Shown one piece after another: positions 12,215 through 25,317 of a stretch of DNA of 64,000 nucleotides (positions are counted from its first letter, which is position 1; each line of letters starts with the position of its first letter). The notes beneath the pieces were generated by a model. The model searched no databases, was not told the DNA's origin, and worked only from the letters and a program-made list of their open reading frames with translations. The DNA lies in assembly GCA_904063045.1 (NCBI GenBank), contig CAJFCJ010000028.1, positions 186,001 to 250,000 of the forward strand, written 5' to 3'. Origin of the DNA: Dimorphilus gyrociliatus (Eukaryota; Annelida; Polychaeta; Dinophilidae). The translations under genes were made by a program, and so were the position numbers.

Positions 12215-15200
12215 CTAGCAAATGGTTGTCTTTAAATTGTCTTTCTGTATAAGAGGAACTTTTGGAGGAGTAGAATTCTCCTGGTAATATTTATGTTCTG
12301 AGCCGAGTGCCTTGGCTATATCCCCCCATCGATATGTATCATTTTTTAAATTTTTATAGTCGTGTAAAGAACCTCTTTTACCAGTTCTCCTAAATAATAC
12401 TACCAACGAGGCTGCAGCACCGAAACTGGGAAGCAAGAGCAGTAGAACAACTCCAACAGCTGCCCAATAAGCGTTAAACGCGTGAATAGTATTTGTACAA
12501 GCAAAGTTTACAAATTGATCTAACGACGTGTACAGCAGCTTGCATTTCCCCATATCTTTAAATATAAAATTCTTCATTGGATCTAAATAGATCTTATAGT
12601 ATTTATAGATAGCAACCATCTTATTCATTGTAAAGCTACCGATTTCCATTTTATAGTCCTTTTGAATATATGCTTTTTTCAGCGCTAGATTCTTGTATAA
12701 TTCTTGCGAAAGTTTTGTCACATTTAGAAAATCTTCCTTTAAGGAGCTTATATTATTATAAATATCGTTCAAACCATTTATCAACTGTGGAAATTGCCTT
12801 CTATGTAACTTTTTTAATGTGTCAGTTACTTGACCATCTGGATTTAATACGCCATAGATTTTCTTTAAAGCTATTTGGTCCTGATCCAATTTAATTTTTA
12901 TCTCTTCGTAACCATTTAATTGTAGGTTTGTTTGTAGGAAATCTCCATTTCCTAGATCCTTTATAATATTATCAAGTTCTAAAGGTAAAGTTTTATAATT
13001 TTCAATAATGGGAGAAGTAGCATTTTCAATCTTGTCGAATATTTTTGCTGCCATATCTACACGATTCTTTACATTTAAATATTGTTCCAAATGGAATTGT
13101 GATTCCAACTGCATAGCCGTATATATACCAGAATTATTTTTACAATACTTTATTGCTTCAATTATAGAAGTATTACTGAATGAAGTACCATTTAAAAATC
13201 TAGCGTTGACTGTTGCGTCTAACACTCTTCCTAAAGGTGTTCCTTCAATATCAGCTAATGATGGTTGTGTAAACCTACATACTTCTGTGTAGGCTACACC
13301 TCCGAATAAGAATATGGCCGTTATAACTATCATGAACGTGCTAAATAGCACGATACCCAAGCCAACAGCCAAGACCAAACATGAACTGGCCGCTTCGGCA
13401 TCGCAACTTTGTTTTTCTCCGACCTCACCGGGACCTCTTACCCAAGCGAGAATAGTAGCAATTACGAATATAGCATAGACTGTTAGAAGTAATAAGCATA
13501 TTCCGATATAAGTTCCCAATCTAAGATATTCATAATTTTGAAACGATTCAGTCCAAGGAGGTGTGGAAAGAGCAACAATAGTTCTATTCAAAGGTAATTT
13601 TTGCAGACGACTAATAATAGCATCTATGGAATCTATCTTCGCTTGACCAGACTTTGTCTCATTAATGATCGTTTCGATAGTCGAATAGATAGATCGTCTA
13701 ACAACTTCTTGTTGTTCCAGCAAAAATTCTTGGGCTCTCTCCAAGGCCGAATCAAATTCAATCCTTATATCATTCTTATCAATATAACTCGAAATATTAT
13801 TCGAATATTTCCTTAGTGTTTCATCTACTCTAAGTTGTAACTCGTCCAGCAGCTGAAATACAAAACAGTGGGAAAATGTAAAAAAAAAAGACTATGAATA
13901 ATTTAGTACTTATTAATCTATTACGATAATACAACACCTATAACGCCCTTCAAATAAGTTAATGACTTTTAAGGGATCATTGACAGTCTAATACTTTTGA
14001 AATTAGTTTCTGGACATATATACGCATCAAGAAATCATAATATACTTTCAACCTAAACACGCCTATTGAGCGAAAGAATGATCTGTAGGCAATTGTCCAA
14101 CTAGGTCAAAAATACTTCAGATTATTCACCTTTCTCGTTTTATATCTAACTAATTATAGGAATACAGGATACTTTCATATCGTTATATACATATTTCGAA
14201 GACCATTCACCGGAAGTTGATAACATAAAGAAATATTTCTTGGTTAATAATATTATCATACTAACTGCTATTAGTAATATATATCTATATATATATACAT
14301 ATATGAATATTCATATGTCCTAGTCTCGTTTGACTAACCTTCAAACATACGATGTATACTTGCCTATCCTATATGGCCTGACACTGGTACAATAGAATTA
14401 TTGTCCATTGACAACGCCTCTCTACATTACCTCGTTATGTAATAATATTTAGCAAACAAATAGCATATTACAAACCTCTAGTTTTGAAATATTTTTCAAC
14501 TGTTCCCTCAGATCCGGTCTAATTCTGTCAAATTCTTGATTAATATGATTACTAATTCTTAGAAAAGATAAACAATTGGCTTCGACAATGTCAATTTTCT
14601 TCCAAAGATTATTACTTATAGTCTTTAATAGAAGTGATTGGTTTAGAAAATTTTCACTTTCAGTTTTTTCATTGTAGAATTCAACAGATGCTACTGGAAT
14701 ATTCTCGAGTGCTTCCAGAACAACGCTAGATGTATTGATTGCCATATCTTTTAGTTTTAATAAATCGACAATGACACCGTCTCTATATGTTGCCATTTTT
14801 TCAACGCTAGACACAGAATGTGAAAGTAGACCACCAGATTTGGCTGGTGATAAATGTGTCGATAGTATACTATTGGATGTAAAAGCCAAGACCAAAGATA
14901 TGACTGCAATACTGACCAGCACAAATAGGAAACTGGTACAACAAATTCTTTTTGACTTGTCTCTGGATCTTTCTCGAGGGTTATTATCTCTACCGCACCT
15001 ACCGCTCATTCTACAACAGCATACAATGATAGAAATTACGGGAACTATAATAGTTAGAAAAATGCAAAATCCAGCCAAGCAAACAAAGCCAATGAGATAA
15101 TCAACAATTGCTGACCATGTTAGACCATCAGACTGATTTGACGGAACCAAACCCAGTCTTTCATAATAATCAGTGATTATTTTTCTATGTATAAATACCA

Positions 15201-15369
15201 AAAATTTAGTTGTACCATTAAATAGATGTTGAACTCCTCTTTCCAATAAATTCAAGTTTCTATCAATTTTTTCATCTATTTCTGTTGAGTTTAAATTTTC
15301 CGTAGCAAATGTGAAATGACTAATGGTTATTAGTACCAATAGTATAAGAATGAGTAAAGTTTTACACAT
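12215..15369 (-). CDS. Prominin (CD133 family) pentaspan membrane glycoprotein
   Basis: Prominins mark and shape plasma-membrane protrusions and cilia and bind cholesterol. Two exons, 14476-15369 and 12215-13852, join in phase 0 across a 623-nt intron to give 843 aa, close to the usual ~850. The start at 15369 gives a signal peptide (LLILILLVLITISHFTFA). There are five hydrophobic spans. TM1 is near residue 90-115 (IGFVCLAGFCIFLTIIV), followed by a small cysteine-rich loop (VCCCRMSGRCG). TM2 is at about 145-168. TM3 and TM4 flank a short loop in the first part of exon 2, and TM5 (VVLLLLLPSFGAAASLVVLF) lies near the C-terminus. Two large extracellular loops with many NxS/T sites separate TM2/TM3 and TM4/TM5, as in the family. 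Only two coding exons is unusually few for a prominin. Confidence 0.9.
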
Positions 15370-16198
15370 TTTATCTTCTGTTGAACTTAGTAAAAATATA
15401 ATTCTTTCAACTATTACAAATAAAGTAGCATAGTAAAAATCTTCTATTATCTGTTATGAGCAACTTATTAGATTATTATGTTGAGTAAATTGAAGAATCG
15501 TAGAATAAGAGAATAGTCGGCTGTATTTGTGATTATGTAGTACAAAGATCCTGATAGGTCGCCGCGAGTGGCGTTATCGTCACATGATCACCCCAGCCTT
15601 TCAACCAATCAGAGGTCTCTGTTTCTATGCTTTTTTACAATTTTGAAAGTGTTCATGAATAGTAATTTCCTACTATCAGCCAATCAAAACCTTCTTCGTT
15701 TTTTTTTTCACTTTGAATCATCTCCAAATATTATGATTTTTTTTAAAAGAGGGTATTTCTAACATAAACATTAACTTTGGTCCTATGTCGAGTCACTTCA
15801 TAAACACCCGGCTATGACAACTAAATATTTATCATAATAAACCGTTCCCTGATATGAAGTTCGAAAAGAGCCATAATGTGATTAAGCATCTAAAAATTAT
15901 GGAACTAATAGCAAAAGTTTATTATATGCTAACTCCTCTGAGATATACCTTCAATTGAACTTGAAGTATATTCATTTTACGAAAACTCTATGCATAAAGA
16001 TATGTTACGAGATCAAATACAATCCTTTCAACTGAAAAAAGATGTCTTATGAATATGCATCATGTGCGGTAACGGAAGTTGATTTCAACATCGTCTGCTA
16101 TAAATTTCTTGTAGTGAGGTTTTATTTCCGTTTGAAAGATTTTGATAAAGGACCAATAAATAAACACTTAAACATTAACTCTCTTTAATCGCTTCAAA
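15370..16198. promoter_or_regulatory. Divergent prominin/WDR11 intergenic promoter region
   Basis: Separates the start codons of prominin (-) and WDR11 (+). Direct CCAAT motifs occur at 15605-15609, 15680-15684 and near 16152. No coding exon is visible. Two separate promoters or one bidirectional promoter are both possible. Confidence 0.4.
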
Positions 16199-19100
16199 AT
16201 GTATGATCTAAACACAATTAAATTTCGAGTGAGTCCTAGAGCTTTGTCAGGAACTCTTCACGTAAATAACAAGGGAGCCTGCGATTGGTAAGCTTACCTC
16301 TTTTTAAGCAAAACTTTAAACTCGCAATATTTGTAATTTACTATTTTTATGAAAAAAATTAAATACCTTAAACGACATCTCAATTAAATAATTCCCTTGC
16401 AAAGTAAGGTTGTATGTACACTCAGCAGAGTTAAATTGACATATCCAGCTTCTGTTTAAAGAGTAAATTGAACGATCTAAACAAAACATTTCGCAATATT
16501 ATGTTTTTAAAAAAATTATTTTAAGGGGTCATCAAGGATTTATTGCATATGGATGCCAAAACTTGGTTGTTATTGTTGATCCCAATACGATGCAAGTCGT
16601 TCAAACTCTTGATAAACACAAAGGTTATGTTCAAAACGTCAAATGGGCAAGAGAAAATTTTCACCATGATACAACAAACCCGTACACACTACGATTAGCA
16701 TGTTCCGATTACAATGGAAAAATATACATTTGGGAGGTTATGAAATCTATACTTCGCTCAGAATTCTCAGAAAATTCGAAACCGATTGAAGGTAAATTTA
16801 TTCGTTTCTCTTAAATAAAACTATAATCCATATGTTTAATCAGATATGGAGTGGCTTGGAGAGCAAGACGCTTCTCAAGATTTGTTGTTAGTTCTTCATC
16901 CTCCAGCTCATCTAATTCTTTGGAACGCGGAATCAGGAACAAAATTGTGGAAAAAAACATACGGGGAAACACTATATAAATTTGTTATTGACCCCTTTAA
17001 TAGCTGTAACATAGCATGTTAGTTTTCTACATGCATTTCTAGTGGCATATTTCTTCAATAACAATCATTTTTAAATATTTCAGTCAAAGGAGAAAATTGT
17101 ATAATATTCGTCGATAACTTCTCTATTGGTAAAGCTCCTTCAAGTTCAGGCAGGAAATTTTTTGTCTCTAATACTCAAGGTTAGTTCTAAATTGTTGATT
17201 TTGATGAATTTAAAGAAAAGACGTATTTTTCTCAGGAAACGCTAAGGAATCTGATAAGAATGAGAAGAAACAACCAAGAAGCTCAAGTTTAACAAGTAGA
17301 CTAAGTCATATTTTAGTTGGTGATGGAAATGCGAAACGGTTTAAATCTTTACCTTTAATTTCTTTTATTTTTATTTATATGCGAATATTGCTCTCTCTTC
17401 AGAGACGAGGAAGAACCGCAGGACACTATGGAGTGTTTACAATTAGCTTATCACAAATCTCTAAGGAATCATCTACTTCTGATATATCCCAAAGAAATTT
17501 TGATATTAGACCTAGATATTAACCAAACTGTTGGAATCATTCAGGCTGAGAGAACAAACTCAAACTTTGGTTTAGTAAGTAATATTAAGAAGAAACTGGT
17601 AATTTATTCCACGTGTAATTGTTTTTTATTTATCTTTTAGGTAATGCCACTCAGGCTTAGAGATGCCATGTTTTGTCTGCACGAGAATGCTAGCGTAACA
17701 CTAAGACAAAGGCGATTAACTGATGTTACAGAAAACGATAGGGAGATGGGCGTATATGGTACACCTGGTAATTTATTGAATTTTTCATATAGGCAAAATA
17801 TCAATATATATATATATATATATATATATAGTATATGTATATATATATATAGATATGTATATTTTATAACCTTAATTCATCAGCGTGTATGTCTGTATAG
17901 ATATACTATAAACTGATATCTGGAATAGCGTTTATTCCTGCCATTACTCCAAAACCAATTATTGTTACAATTAAATGACTTAAAGGAGAGTTATAAGTTA
18001 GACTTCCTTGTAGAATTTCGAAAAATGTTACATAGATAAATATACCAGATGCCAATCCTTGAAGTATTCCGTTAATCAAATCAATTGTATATTGATGTCC
18101 ATTAACAGACGTAACTGCAGTTCCAATAGCTATACCTATTGCTGAATCTACTGCATAGAAAACTCCAAACATAATATATTTCTGTAAATTTTTTGAGAAT
18201 GATCTGTAGAGATTCACTCCCAAGCAAAAAGCCACAACTACTTCATGAATACAAATTGCTCCAGTTAATATCCAAACTTCTCTATGACTTCTTTTAAGTC
18301 CAACTGACATTCCTTCAAATATAACATGTAGAGAGAGAGCCACTTGAAAGAAAATTGACCTAAATTGAAGATTTGACAGACTGCTGTTTTCATTTTTACT
18401 GGTTGTAGTATGTTCATCAACTGCTTTTTCATCCTTTTGAGATTCATTTGGAGTATTTAAATCTTGTTGAATTTCATCTGCTGAATCTAATCTGCTTTGT
18501 GTACTGACTACAGCATACTCTATAAAAAGAACCATAAAAAATCCCAATCCTGTTATTAACTCTGGAATAGGATAGGTCATGTTATATGGAATCAACATGG
18601 ATTGCTCTAATAGTTGTCTAACTTCCGGTGCCATATGTAAAAGATAAATTCCAAGGAATATGCCTCCACCAAAGCATTTCATTAAGCAAATAGCTTTTGT
18701 GCCACGATCTCCCAATTGCTTGAAATACTGAAATATTTTAATGGGTAGATGAACAAAAACTATCTGAATTAGACAAATTAATATCAGAGCCATAATTTTC
18801 GAGTACCAGAGCTCCATCCTACACTCTCCGAAGATCCGTCACTGCTAGAAATAGAATCACTGGGGCTAATGGCCTATGAAATTTTACCAATTAATACGTT
18901 TTCAAGTATTTTCAATTGAGTAGTTATAAAACTGAATTGTCTCCCTTGTGTAAATACCTCAAAATGTCTACAAATAATTCTTTTGTCTCTCATATTAAAA
19001 AATAATTTGGTTAAAAATTTTCTGCGAATTGAAAAATGGCTATATAAGCTTATTTCGATTATTCCAGAAAAACCCATCTTTATAAACATTTATAGACACT

Positions 19101-22100
19101 AGGTGGCGCGATTTATCCATTCGAATTATTTTCTTAAATTATATAATTTAAATAAAAAACCTTTTATCTTTCAGTGTCAGATGTGGCAGAAAGTATATCA
19201 GTTAATAATAATCAAATTGACTTGATGTACGAAGTTAGAGCAACATCAGATTCTTTCCGAGTGACCAAGAATGCAAGAATATACGCCATATCGTCGTGTC
19301 CACTAACCGAAAAGAGGATATGTTTAATTGTTAGCGATGGTCGAATTTTGATATGGCAATTGCATACAGTAGATGATATAGATGAGAAATTCTCACCGAA
19401 ATTTTCTCTAAGCGACATAATTAAGCCAGAATATACTGACCAAGATAATAAACGACTCAAGTTTATTATGACTGGTATGATGAATGGCTTGGGTAATAAT
19501 TTGACAATCAAGATGTGTCCCCCATTAACAACTAAGAATTTGCAAGACTATCTTCCTCTATTGGCAGTGGGAAATGGTTATGGTAATGTTCAAATATACG
19601 ATCTATCTAACGGATCGCTCAAAAGAGAATTTAGCGTTCATTCGTGCCAAGTAAGAGGTATTGAATGGTTGGGCTTGAAAAAGTTTATATCGTTTGCTTA
19701 TCCAAGTTTGGGATACAATGGACAAGTGAGAAATGAAATAGTTATTTGTGATATATCGAGTGGGAGGAGTCATTTCTTTCGTCCAAATCGGGATGAAGAA
19801 GCGCCCATTGAAGGACTGAGAGTGTCCCACTTCAAGTAGTCTATTTCTATATTTAGCTAAATCAATTTTCACTGAAATCTCAATTTCTAATAGGCAATAT
19901 GTTACCATACTATTCAAAGAGAGACCTTTTGAGTTATGGGACTTGAAAACAGAAACGTTATTAAGGCAAATGCCCTCCTCCTTCCCAAAACTTTTTGCGG
20001 TGGTACGTTAAATTTTAGCACTACTATTATAAAATGCTTTGATAATGCGTTCATTATCTTGTAGGAATGGTCTCCTAATCCCGCTAGTAGGCTTAAGAAA
20101 AAGCATCCTTTGGAAGTAGAGCCAACAGGTGAACCTAGCATGTCAGACAGTGTCACCTCGATAAAGTAAACAATTAATTATTGTAGAAATAATATTTTTC
20201 TTTTGTATAGCTTTCCCCTATCTATTGTAGGTCCTCTGATGCAGAAATTTGTTCAAAGGAATGCCTGTTCCTTTCCGATACTGAAGGAGGTGTTTACCAA
20301 CTAATAATTGAGGGGAACATATTAAAAGAAGGACCAAAAATTGCTCTCGATGTAAATACAATATTTATAAAATTAGACCTATGTACAATTTTAATACTAT
20401 GCTATTCCTCATAAAAACTTAACAGAATTCTGTGAATGCCATTACAAGTATAGCTCGAAAAGGAGATATAATGCTTTTAGGTGATACCGAAGGAAATTTA
20501 TGTGTCACAGATTTGAAAAATCGAGTAAATAGGTTAGCTACTTTTGCATTTGTTTCCAATATCTAAAATTATTCATTTTTCACCCTATCTAAATGTTTTC
20601 TTTATATTTCCTATTTGTAGAGTTTGTCCCACAAATAAAAACTGGGTTAAGAAAACAAAATTTGGACCTGGAAAGGGTAACATGAAATTCTTATCACTAT
20701 TTAATGACTCGGTTGACATTCGAGACGCTGGACCTTTGTCTAAAGTTTGAATATACTAAAAATTATATACATAATTAATTAAGCTATTGTTTTGATAGTT
20801 GGATCCTATTAGTGTCCTAAAATGCCCAAAGGACGTTTCAAAAATAACGGACGTTGATTGGGCTGCATCTGATAGACCGGTAATAGTTTGTCAGGACGGA
20901 ACTATTAAAATTTTCGACATGAACTTGAAAACATGCTCCAGTTCTTTCGATGAGTTCATATTAGCAGGTAATATTTGATATTATATAGGTCTTTTAAAAA
21001 TATAAGAGTGAATAAAAAACAAGGCTTATTAATATTCCAAAATATTTTCTTTTATAGAACCAATATTTAGTCCTTATATTATATCGCCGAAGCATTCTCT
21101 TGCTGCTAAAAGCTTGTTACAGCATCAATCCTGGAGAGAAGAGTACTCTTTCAATCTTGAATGCGAAACGGAAATTCAACCTTCGGTGCTCGAGGCTCTC
21201 AAGGCTATTGATGAGTAATTAATTGTTTATTAAGCTCAAAAAGGTTACAAATTATATTATTACAAAATAATTATTTTCTATTTTTAGCGACATAAAATCA
21301 TATATGATTAATTGCAAATTTGGTATTGCCGAACGAGCCTTAATAACTTCAACGTTTGTGTTAATTCATTAAATGATTGCTTGTCTTCGTTATAAACTAA
21401 ACATTTATTCATAATTTAGATTATTTGGTGATGAGTTTGACTTTGCTTTTTGGACTGTTGCACTTCATTACCTTAGACGATCGGTTATCTTTGAAAAGCA
21501 AAAAACCGAATCCCCTCCGAATGATCCAGAAGATAAAGATCTTTTCGTACCGACGCCGAGTCGTGTAGTACAGACTACTGATCTTTTAAAATTAGAAGAT
21601 GACAATCAGGGATCTATTCTAGTAGATGAAATCGCCGATGAAAGTCTCGAATCCTCTTTTGATATTTTAGCCGATCGACTCACTTTTAAGGTTGGTTGCA
21701 TAAATATTTTCATTTCAGATAAACAGAATGTTCTCTTTTTCGCCCCAACAGAAAAGAGAGCTAGCAAGAGCATTTTTACACGATCAAAAACGGACAACTG
21801 CTGACCACACTAGAACATGCGCCGAAAGTTTGCTATTGTTGGGCCAAGCTGAGAGAGCTGTTCAATTATTCCTTGAAACTGATGCTGGAGATGACAATTA
21901 CTATGTAGATTGTTTAAGGTATACTATCTTTATAATTGATAAGCAAATAGAGTTATTTTTTTTTCCGTACCCCAGGGCTTGTTTAGTAGCCAGTATCAGA
22001 TCGTCTGGTGCCTCTCAAAGTACTATAAAATTAGTAGCTACCAGTTTGATAGCCAATGGAAAATTAATTGGTTTGTAAAAGTCAAATTATATTTTGTAGT

Positions 22101-22753
22101 TGAGAAAAGCCATAACTGTCATATAAAAAAAACAGAGGGAGTTCAACTTCTCTGCTTAATTGAAAAGGGTGTAGACGCTTGCAGATATTTACAAACATAC
22201 GGACAATGGTATAAAGCCGCTTGGCTAGCTAAAGTAGGTTTTACTTTCGTTTTATTATTTAAAAAAAAAACAATAAGATTTAATCTAAATGACTTTCTAG
22301 TCTACTCTGAGCGATTCAGAATGTGATGACGTAATTAAAAGATGGACAGAGCATTTATCATCAAATACAATTAATGAGAAGGTAAAGAATTTCTTAAATA
22401 AAAAGCATCTGCCACTTAATTACTGAAAGGAATGTTAATTTTTATCTTAAATAGACCAGAGGTCTCCTGTTAATGCTATCCTTAGGCAACTTTCAAGCGG
22501 TTCTGGAATCGTTAATGACACTTCGGTATTTTGATACTGCGGCAACGTTTATTGAAGCGTGCCGACAATTTGGATTTTTGACTAGTTCATCTCGTAAGAA
22601 TAATTGTTTATTATTATTCTTTTTTATTCTACAAGTTTGTTACTGTCACTTGCAGCTCTTATTACAAAAGCATTTGAAGAATACAGTAGACAACTCTATT
22701 TGTTAGGACTAAAGGCAGCTTCGAAGCATTACTCTAAAGAAGAGATAAATTGA
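16199..22753 (+). CDS. WDR11: WDR11 beta-propeller protein
   Basis: WDR11 is a WD40 scaffold acting at the trans-Golgi and in cilium/Hedgehog signalling. Twenty-three exons from ATG 16199 to TGA 22753 join in phase to 1196 aa (human 1224). Exon starts include 16526, 16844, 17084, 17236, 17403, 17641, 19175, 19894, 20065, 20231, 20426, 20621, 20799, 21058, 21288, 21420, 21752, 21976, 22136, 22301, 22455 and 22656. Diagnostic blocks are VKWARENFHHD near the N-terminus, YPKEILILDLDINQTVGII, IKMCPPLTTKNL, FGPGKGNMK, and the helical C-terminus DACRYLQTYGQW-KAAWLAK. Exons 1-15 encode the two propellers and 16-23 the alpha-solenoid. Intron 7 (17768-19174) is about 20 times longer than its neighbours because it holds a ZIP transporter on the opposite strand. 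An AATAAA lies at 23060-23065. Confidence 0.96.
17804..17861. repeat. TA-rich microsatellite in WDR11 intron 7
   Basis: A run of TA dinucleotides broken by GTATATG and AGATATG interruptions, lying between the WDR11 exon 7 donor and the 3' end of the antisense ZIP gene. Similar TA tracts occur at about 5749-5774, 14281-14302, 46318-46339, 60955-60986 and 63720-63741. Confidence 0.8.
17906..18817 (-). CDS. ZIP-family zinc transporter (SLC39A1/2/3-like), nested gene
   Basis: ZIP proteins import zinc or iron into the cytosol. This is one uninterrupted 303-aa frame, with an in-frame stop upstream of the ATG at 18817. Hydrophobic spans number about eight. They are split by a hydrophilic, acidic loop between TM3 and TM4 (about residues 108-150), the usual metal-loop position, here without a histidine cluster. 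TM4 carries SLHVIFEGMSVGL, the ZIP signature with its metal-binding His. TM5 carries CIHEVVVAFCLG, where ZIP1-3 generally have HK but many other ZIPs have HE. The C-terminal half ends in the family-like QGLASGIFIYVTFFEIL. The gene lies wholly inside WDR11 intron 7 on the opposite strand. A 3' splice-like TTTCTAG about 30 nt upstream of the ATG may mark a 5'-UTR exon boundary. Confidence 0.88.
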   Translation of the reverse strand: MELWYSKIMALILICLIQIVFVHLPIKIFQYFKQLGDRGTKAICLMKCFGGGIFLGIYLLHMAPEVRQLLEQSMLIPYNMTYPIPELITGLGFFMVLFIEYAVVSTQSRLDSADEIQQDLNTPNESQKDEKAVDEHTTTSKNENSSLSNLQFRSIFFQVALSLHVIFEGMSVGLKRSHREVWILTGAICIHEVVVAFCLGVNLYRSFSKNLQKYIMFGVFYAVDSAIGIAIGTAVTSVNGHQYTIDLINGILQGLASGIFIYVTFFEILQGSLTYNSPLSHLIVTIIGFGVMAGINAIPDISL

Positions 22754-23362
22754 TAAAATGATTGTTATTTTTTAATTATTATATAAACTGAACATTTTAA
22801 TTGATAATCTTAAATGATTCTGCAGTCCTGAATATATATTTATATATTTGTAGCTTATTACTATATTAGATGATTCATCACTCATAATTTTTTTATCACT
22901 TGTTCTTGTTTCCTTATTTCCACAAGCAGAATGTGTTCCGTTGTTCATTCCAACTAAGAGTTAAGTTATGAAATAATTTCATAAGGAAAAGTGCATGACA
23001 ACTCTATATATTTATTATCAAGATTACTGTTAATATATTATATGTTCAAATATTTTTAGAATAAATATTTCTTATTGCGATAATGTACACTTGGTGAAAC
23101 AGATAACAATAAAACAATCTACTTCTGTTTAGTGGGACAGAAACTTCATGGACACCGTACTTAATTCGGTATCGTTTTTGTTTTTCATTTGAAAGAATTT
23201 ATCTGATTGGCTCTCAAGGTCATGCATATTAATTTATAAATATTAACGAGCACTTTCTAGCATTGCGATAAAGTTTCTATACAACAATTCTTTATCCGCC
23301 ATTTTGCATCGCTCTATATTTCGTAGTTAAATTTAAAAAACTCGTTTTGTCTTACGGTAAAT
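22754..23362. other. WDR11 3' region and PPP4C upstream region
   Basis: Contains the likely WDR11 polyadenylation hexamer (AATAAA, 23060-23065). Nearer the next gene there is an inverted CCAAT (ATTGG, about 23210) and AT-rich TATA-like sequence around 23231-23242. No coding sequence. Confidence 0.4.
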
Positions 23363-24868
23363 ATGACAACTAGTAATCTCGATCGAATAATTGAAGAATT
23401 AAGAAATTGTGAAGCTGTTAAGGAAAGTGACGTTAAATTACTTTGTTCAAAAGCCCGTGAAATTTTAGCAGAAGAAAGCAACGTGCAGCGCGTCGATTCA
23501 CCGGTAACAGTATGCGGTGATATTCACGGACAATTCTATGATTTAAAAGAACTATTTAAAGTGGGAGGAGATGTTCCAGACACAAACTATTTATTCCTTG
23601 GAGATTTTGTCGATAGAGGCTATTATTCAGTAGAAACATTTTTATTGTTACTGGCTTTAAAAGTTCGATATCCAGACCGAATTACACTAATTAGAGGGAA
23701 TCACGAAAGTCGTCAAATCACACAGGTATATGGTTTTTATGATGAATGTGTTAGAAAATATGGTTCGATCACTGTTTGGAGGTCAGTACCAGCTTTACTT
23801 TTCAAAACTTAAAAAGTTAGTTATTTGGCGCCATCTTTGTTTTCTTTCGCAATTCCAATAAAGAGTATTAGATAGTATACTCTATTTTTAACATTAATTT
23901 ATCGTCACAGTATGTTACACAATATCATTAGTCTACTTAATTATATGAAAAAAGAGTTTTATCAAATCCTGATAATGCTTAAACTAAATTCTATTTAATT
24001 TGTCTCTTGATGATAAAACGATTTATTTCCACAATTAGTTTATCATGCCAAGTATGCCATCCAATGATTAAATATCGCATGCAAAGGTTTTTAATCGCTA
24101 ACCTGTTGTTACGACTTTTTTTATTTTAGGCTTACATTATTCCTTCATAAGAATTTCATGAATAGTACAAATCAAAAAAATAGGTTTTATCAAAACAATT
24201 ATAATGCAAAAAACAGTTTTTTACGACTTGAATAATACACCTAAACAGTTGATTGAATAACAAAAGGCCAGCATAAGTTATTGATTAGCAATAAATGATT
24301 TACACATTTACATACTTGACTTTCTGCTAAGGAATTTCATGCTAACATATGTTTTATTATCAGGTACTGTACGGAGGTATTTGACTACCTTGCTCTGGCA
24401 GCTATAATAGATGGGAAAATATTTTGTGTGCACGGAGGATTATCACCTTCAATTCAAACAATCGATCAAATTCGCTTGCTCGACCGTAAAGTAGAAGTTC
24501 CACACGACGGACCCATGTGTGATTTACTCTGGTCTGACCCGGAAGATACTCAAGGGTGGGGAATGAGCCCCAGAGGAGCTGGTTACCTCTTCGGCTCAGA
24601 TATAGTTGAGCAATTCAACAAAGCAAATTCTATTCAAATGATATGCAGAGCTCACCAATTGGTGATGGAGGGTTATCGTTATCACTTCAATCAAGCTGTT
24701 TTAACGGTTTGGTCAGCCCCAAATTATTGTTATAGATGCGGAAATGTCGCAGCCATTTTGGACTTGGACGAAAATTTGAAACAAGATTTTAACATTTTTG
24801 AAGCTGCTCCCCAAGAACATCGAGGCCCCTTACCTGCTAAAAAACCACAACCAGATTACTTTTTGTAA
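23363..24868 (+). CDS. PPP4C: Serine/threonine protein phosphatase 4 catalytic subunit
   Basis: PP4C is a dinuclear-metal phosphatase acting in DNA repair and at centrosomes. Two exons, 23363-23781 and 24364-24868, join in phase across a 582-nt intron to give exactly 307 aa, the human length. All PPP-family motifs are present: GDIHG (metal), GDFVDRG, GNHES and, in exon 2, HGGLSP and the later H in CRAHQLV. PP4 rather than PP2A or PP6 is indicated by [32 protein letters not shown] and the C-terminal PDYFL, whose last Leu is the carboxymethylation site in this group. The sequence is very highly conserved and no residue needed for catalysis is missing. The intron is long for this window. Confidence 0.97.
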
Positions 24869-25317
24869 TCAATGCTAATCATTAAATAGGAAGTTTTGAA
24901 CAAACATTTTGGTTAAAGTTGTGTGATTTACAAATATTAAGTGATATTTGAGGTTACCTTCCGTATTCTGTATAATTTTTCTGTTTTATTTTCTGTTTTA
25001 TATAGACATTTATCTATAAGTTTTGTTGAATTTAAATAATTATACTTGAGGTATAAAATTTTGTACGAGAATTTATGCTTAGAGATGACAATTACACTTG
25101 GTTTTTACGTTCAGGAGTCATGTTGAAAGCTAGCTCCATAATGACTAAGATAAGCATTTCAAGGCTTATTCATTCATTTGAATTATATACCACTTAGAGA
25201 TCGTATCCGGTCAAATATCGCATGACACTTGCTATTTTTCTTTGAAAATACCTTAAGAAAGCAGTTTATTATGAGTTAATGCGCGTAAAAAAAATGCTTT
25301 TTATAAGAAAAGTAGCT
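24869..25317. other. Convergent gap between PPP4C and HAUS1
   Basis: AT-rich non-coding sequence that must hold the 3' UTRs of PPP4C (+) and HAUS1 (-). No other feature seen. Confidence 0.4.

Noticed and set aside
14735-15100. 121-residue + strand open frame opposite prominin
   Set aside because: Antisense shadow of the signal-peptide exon; no family motif and no splice context.
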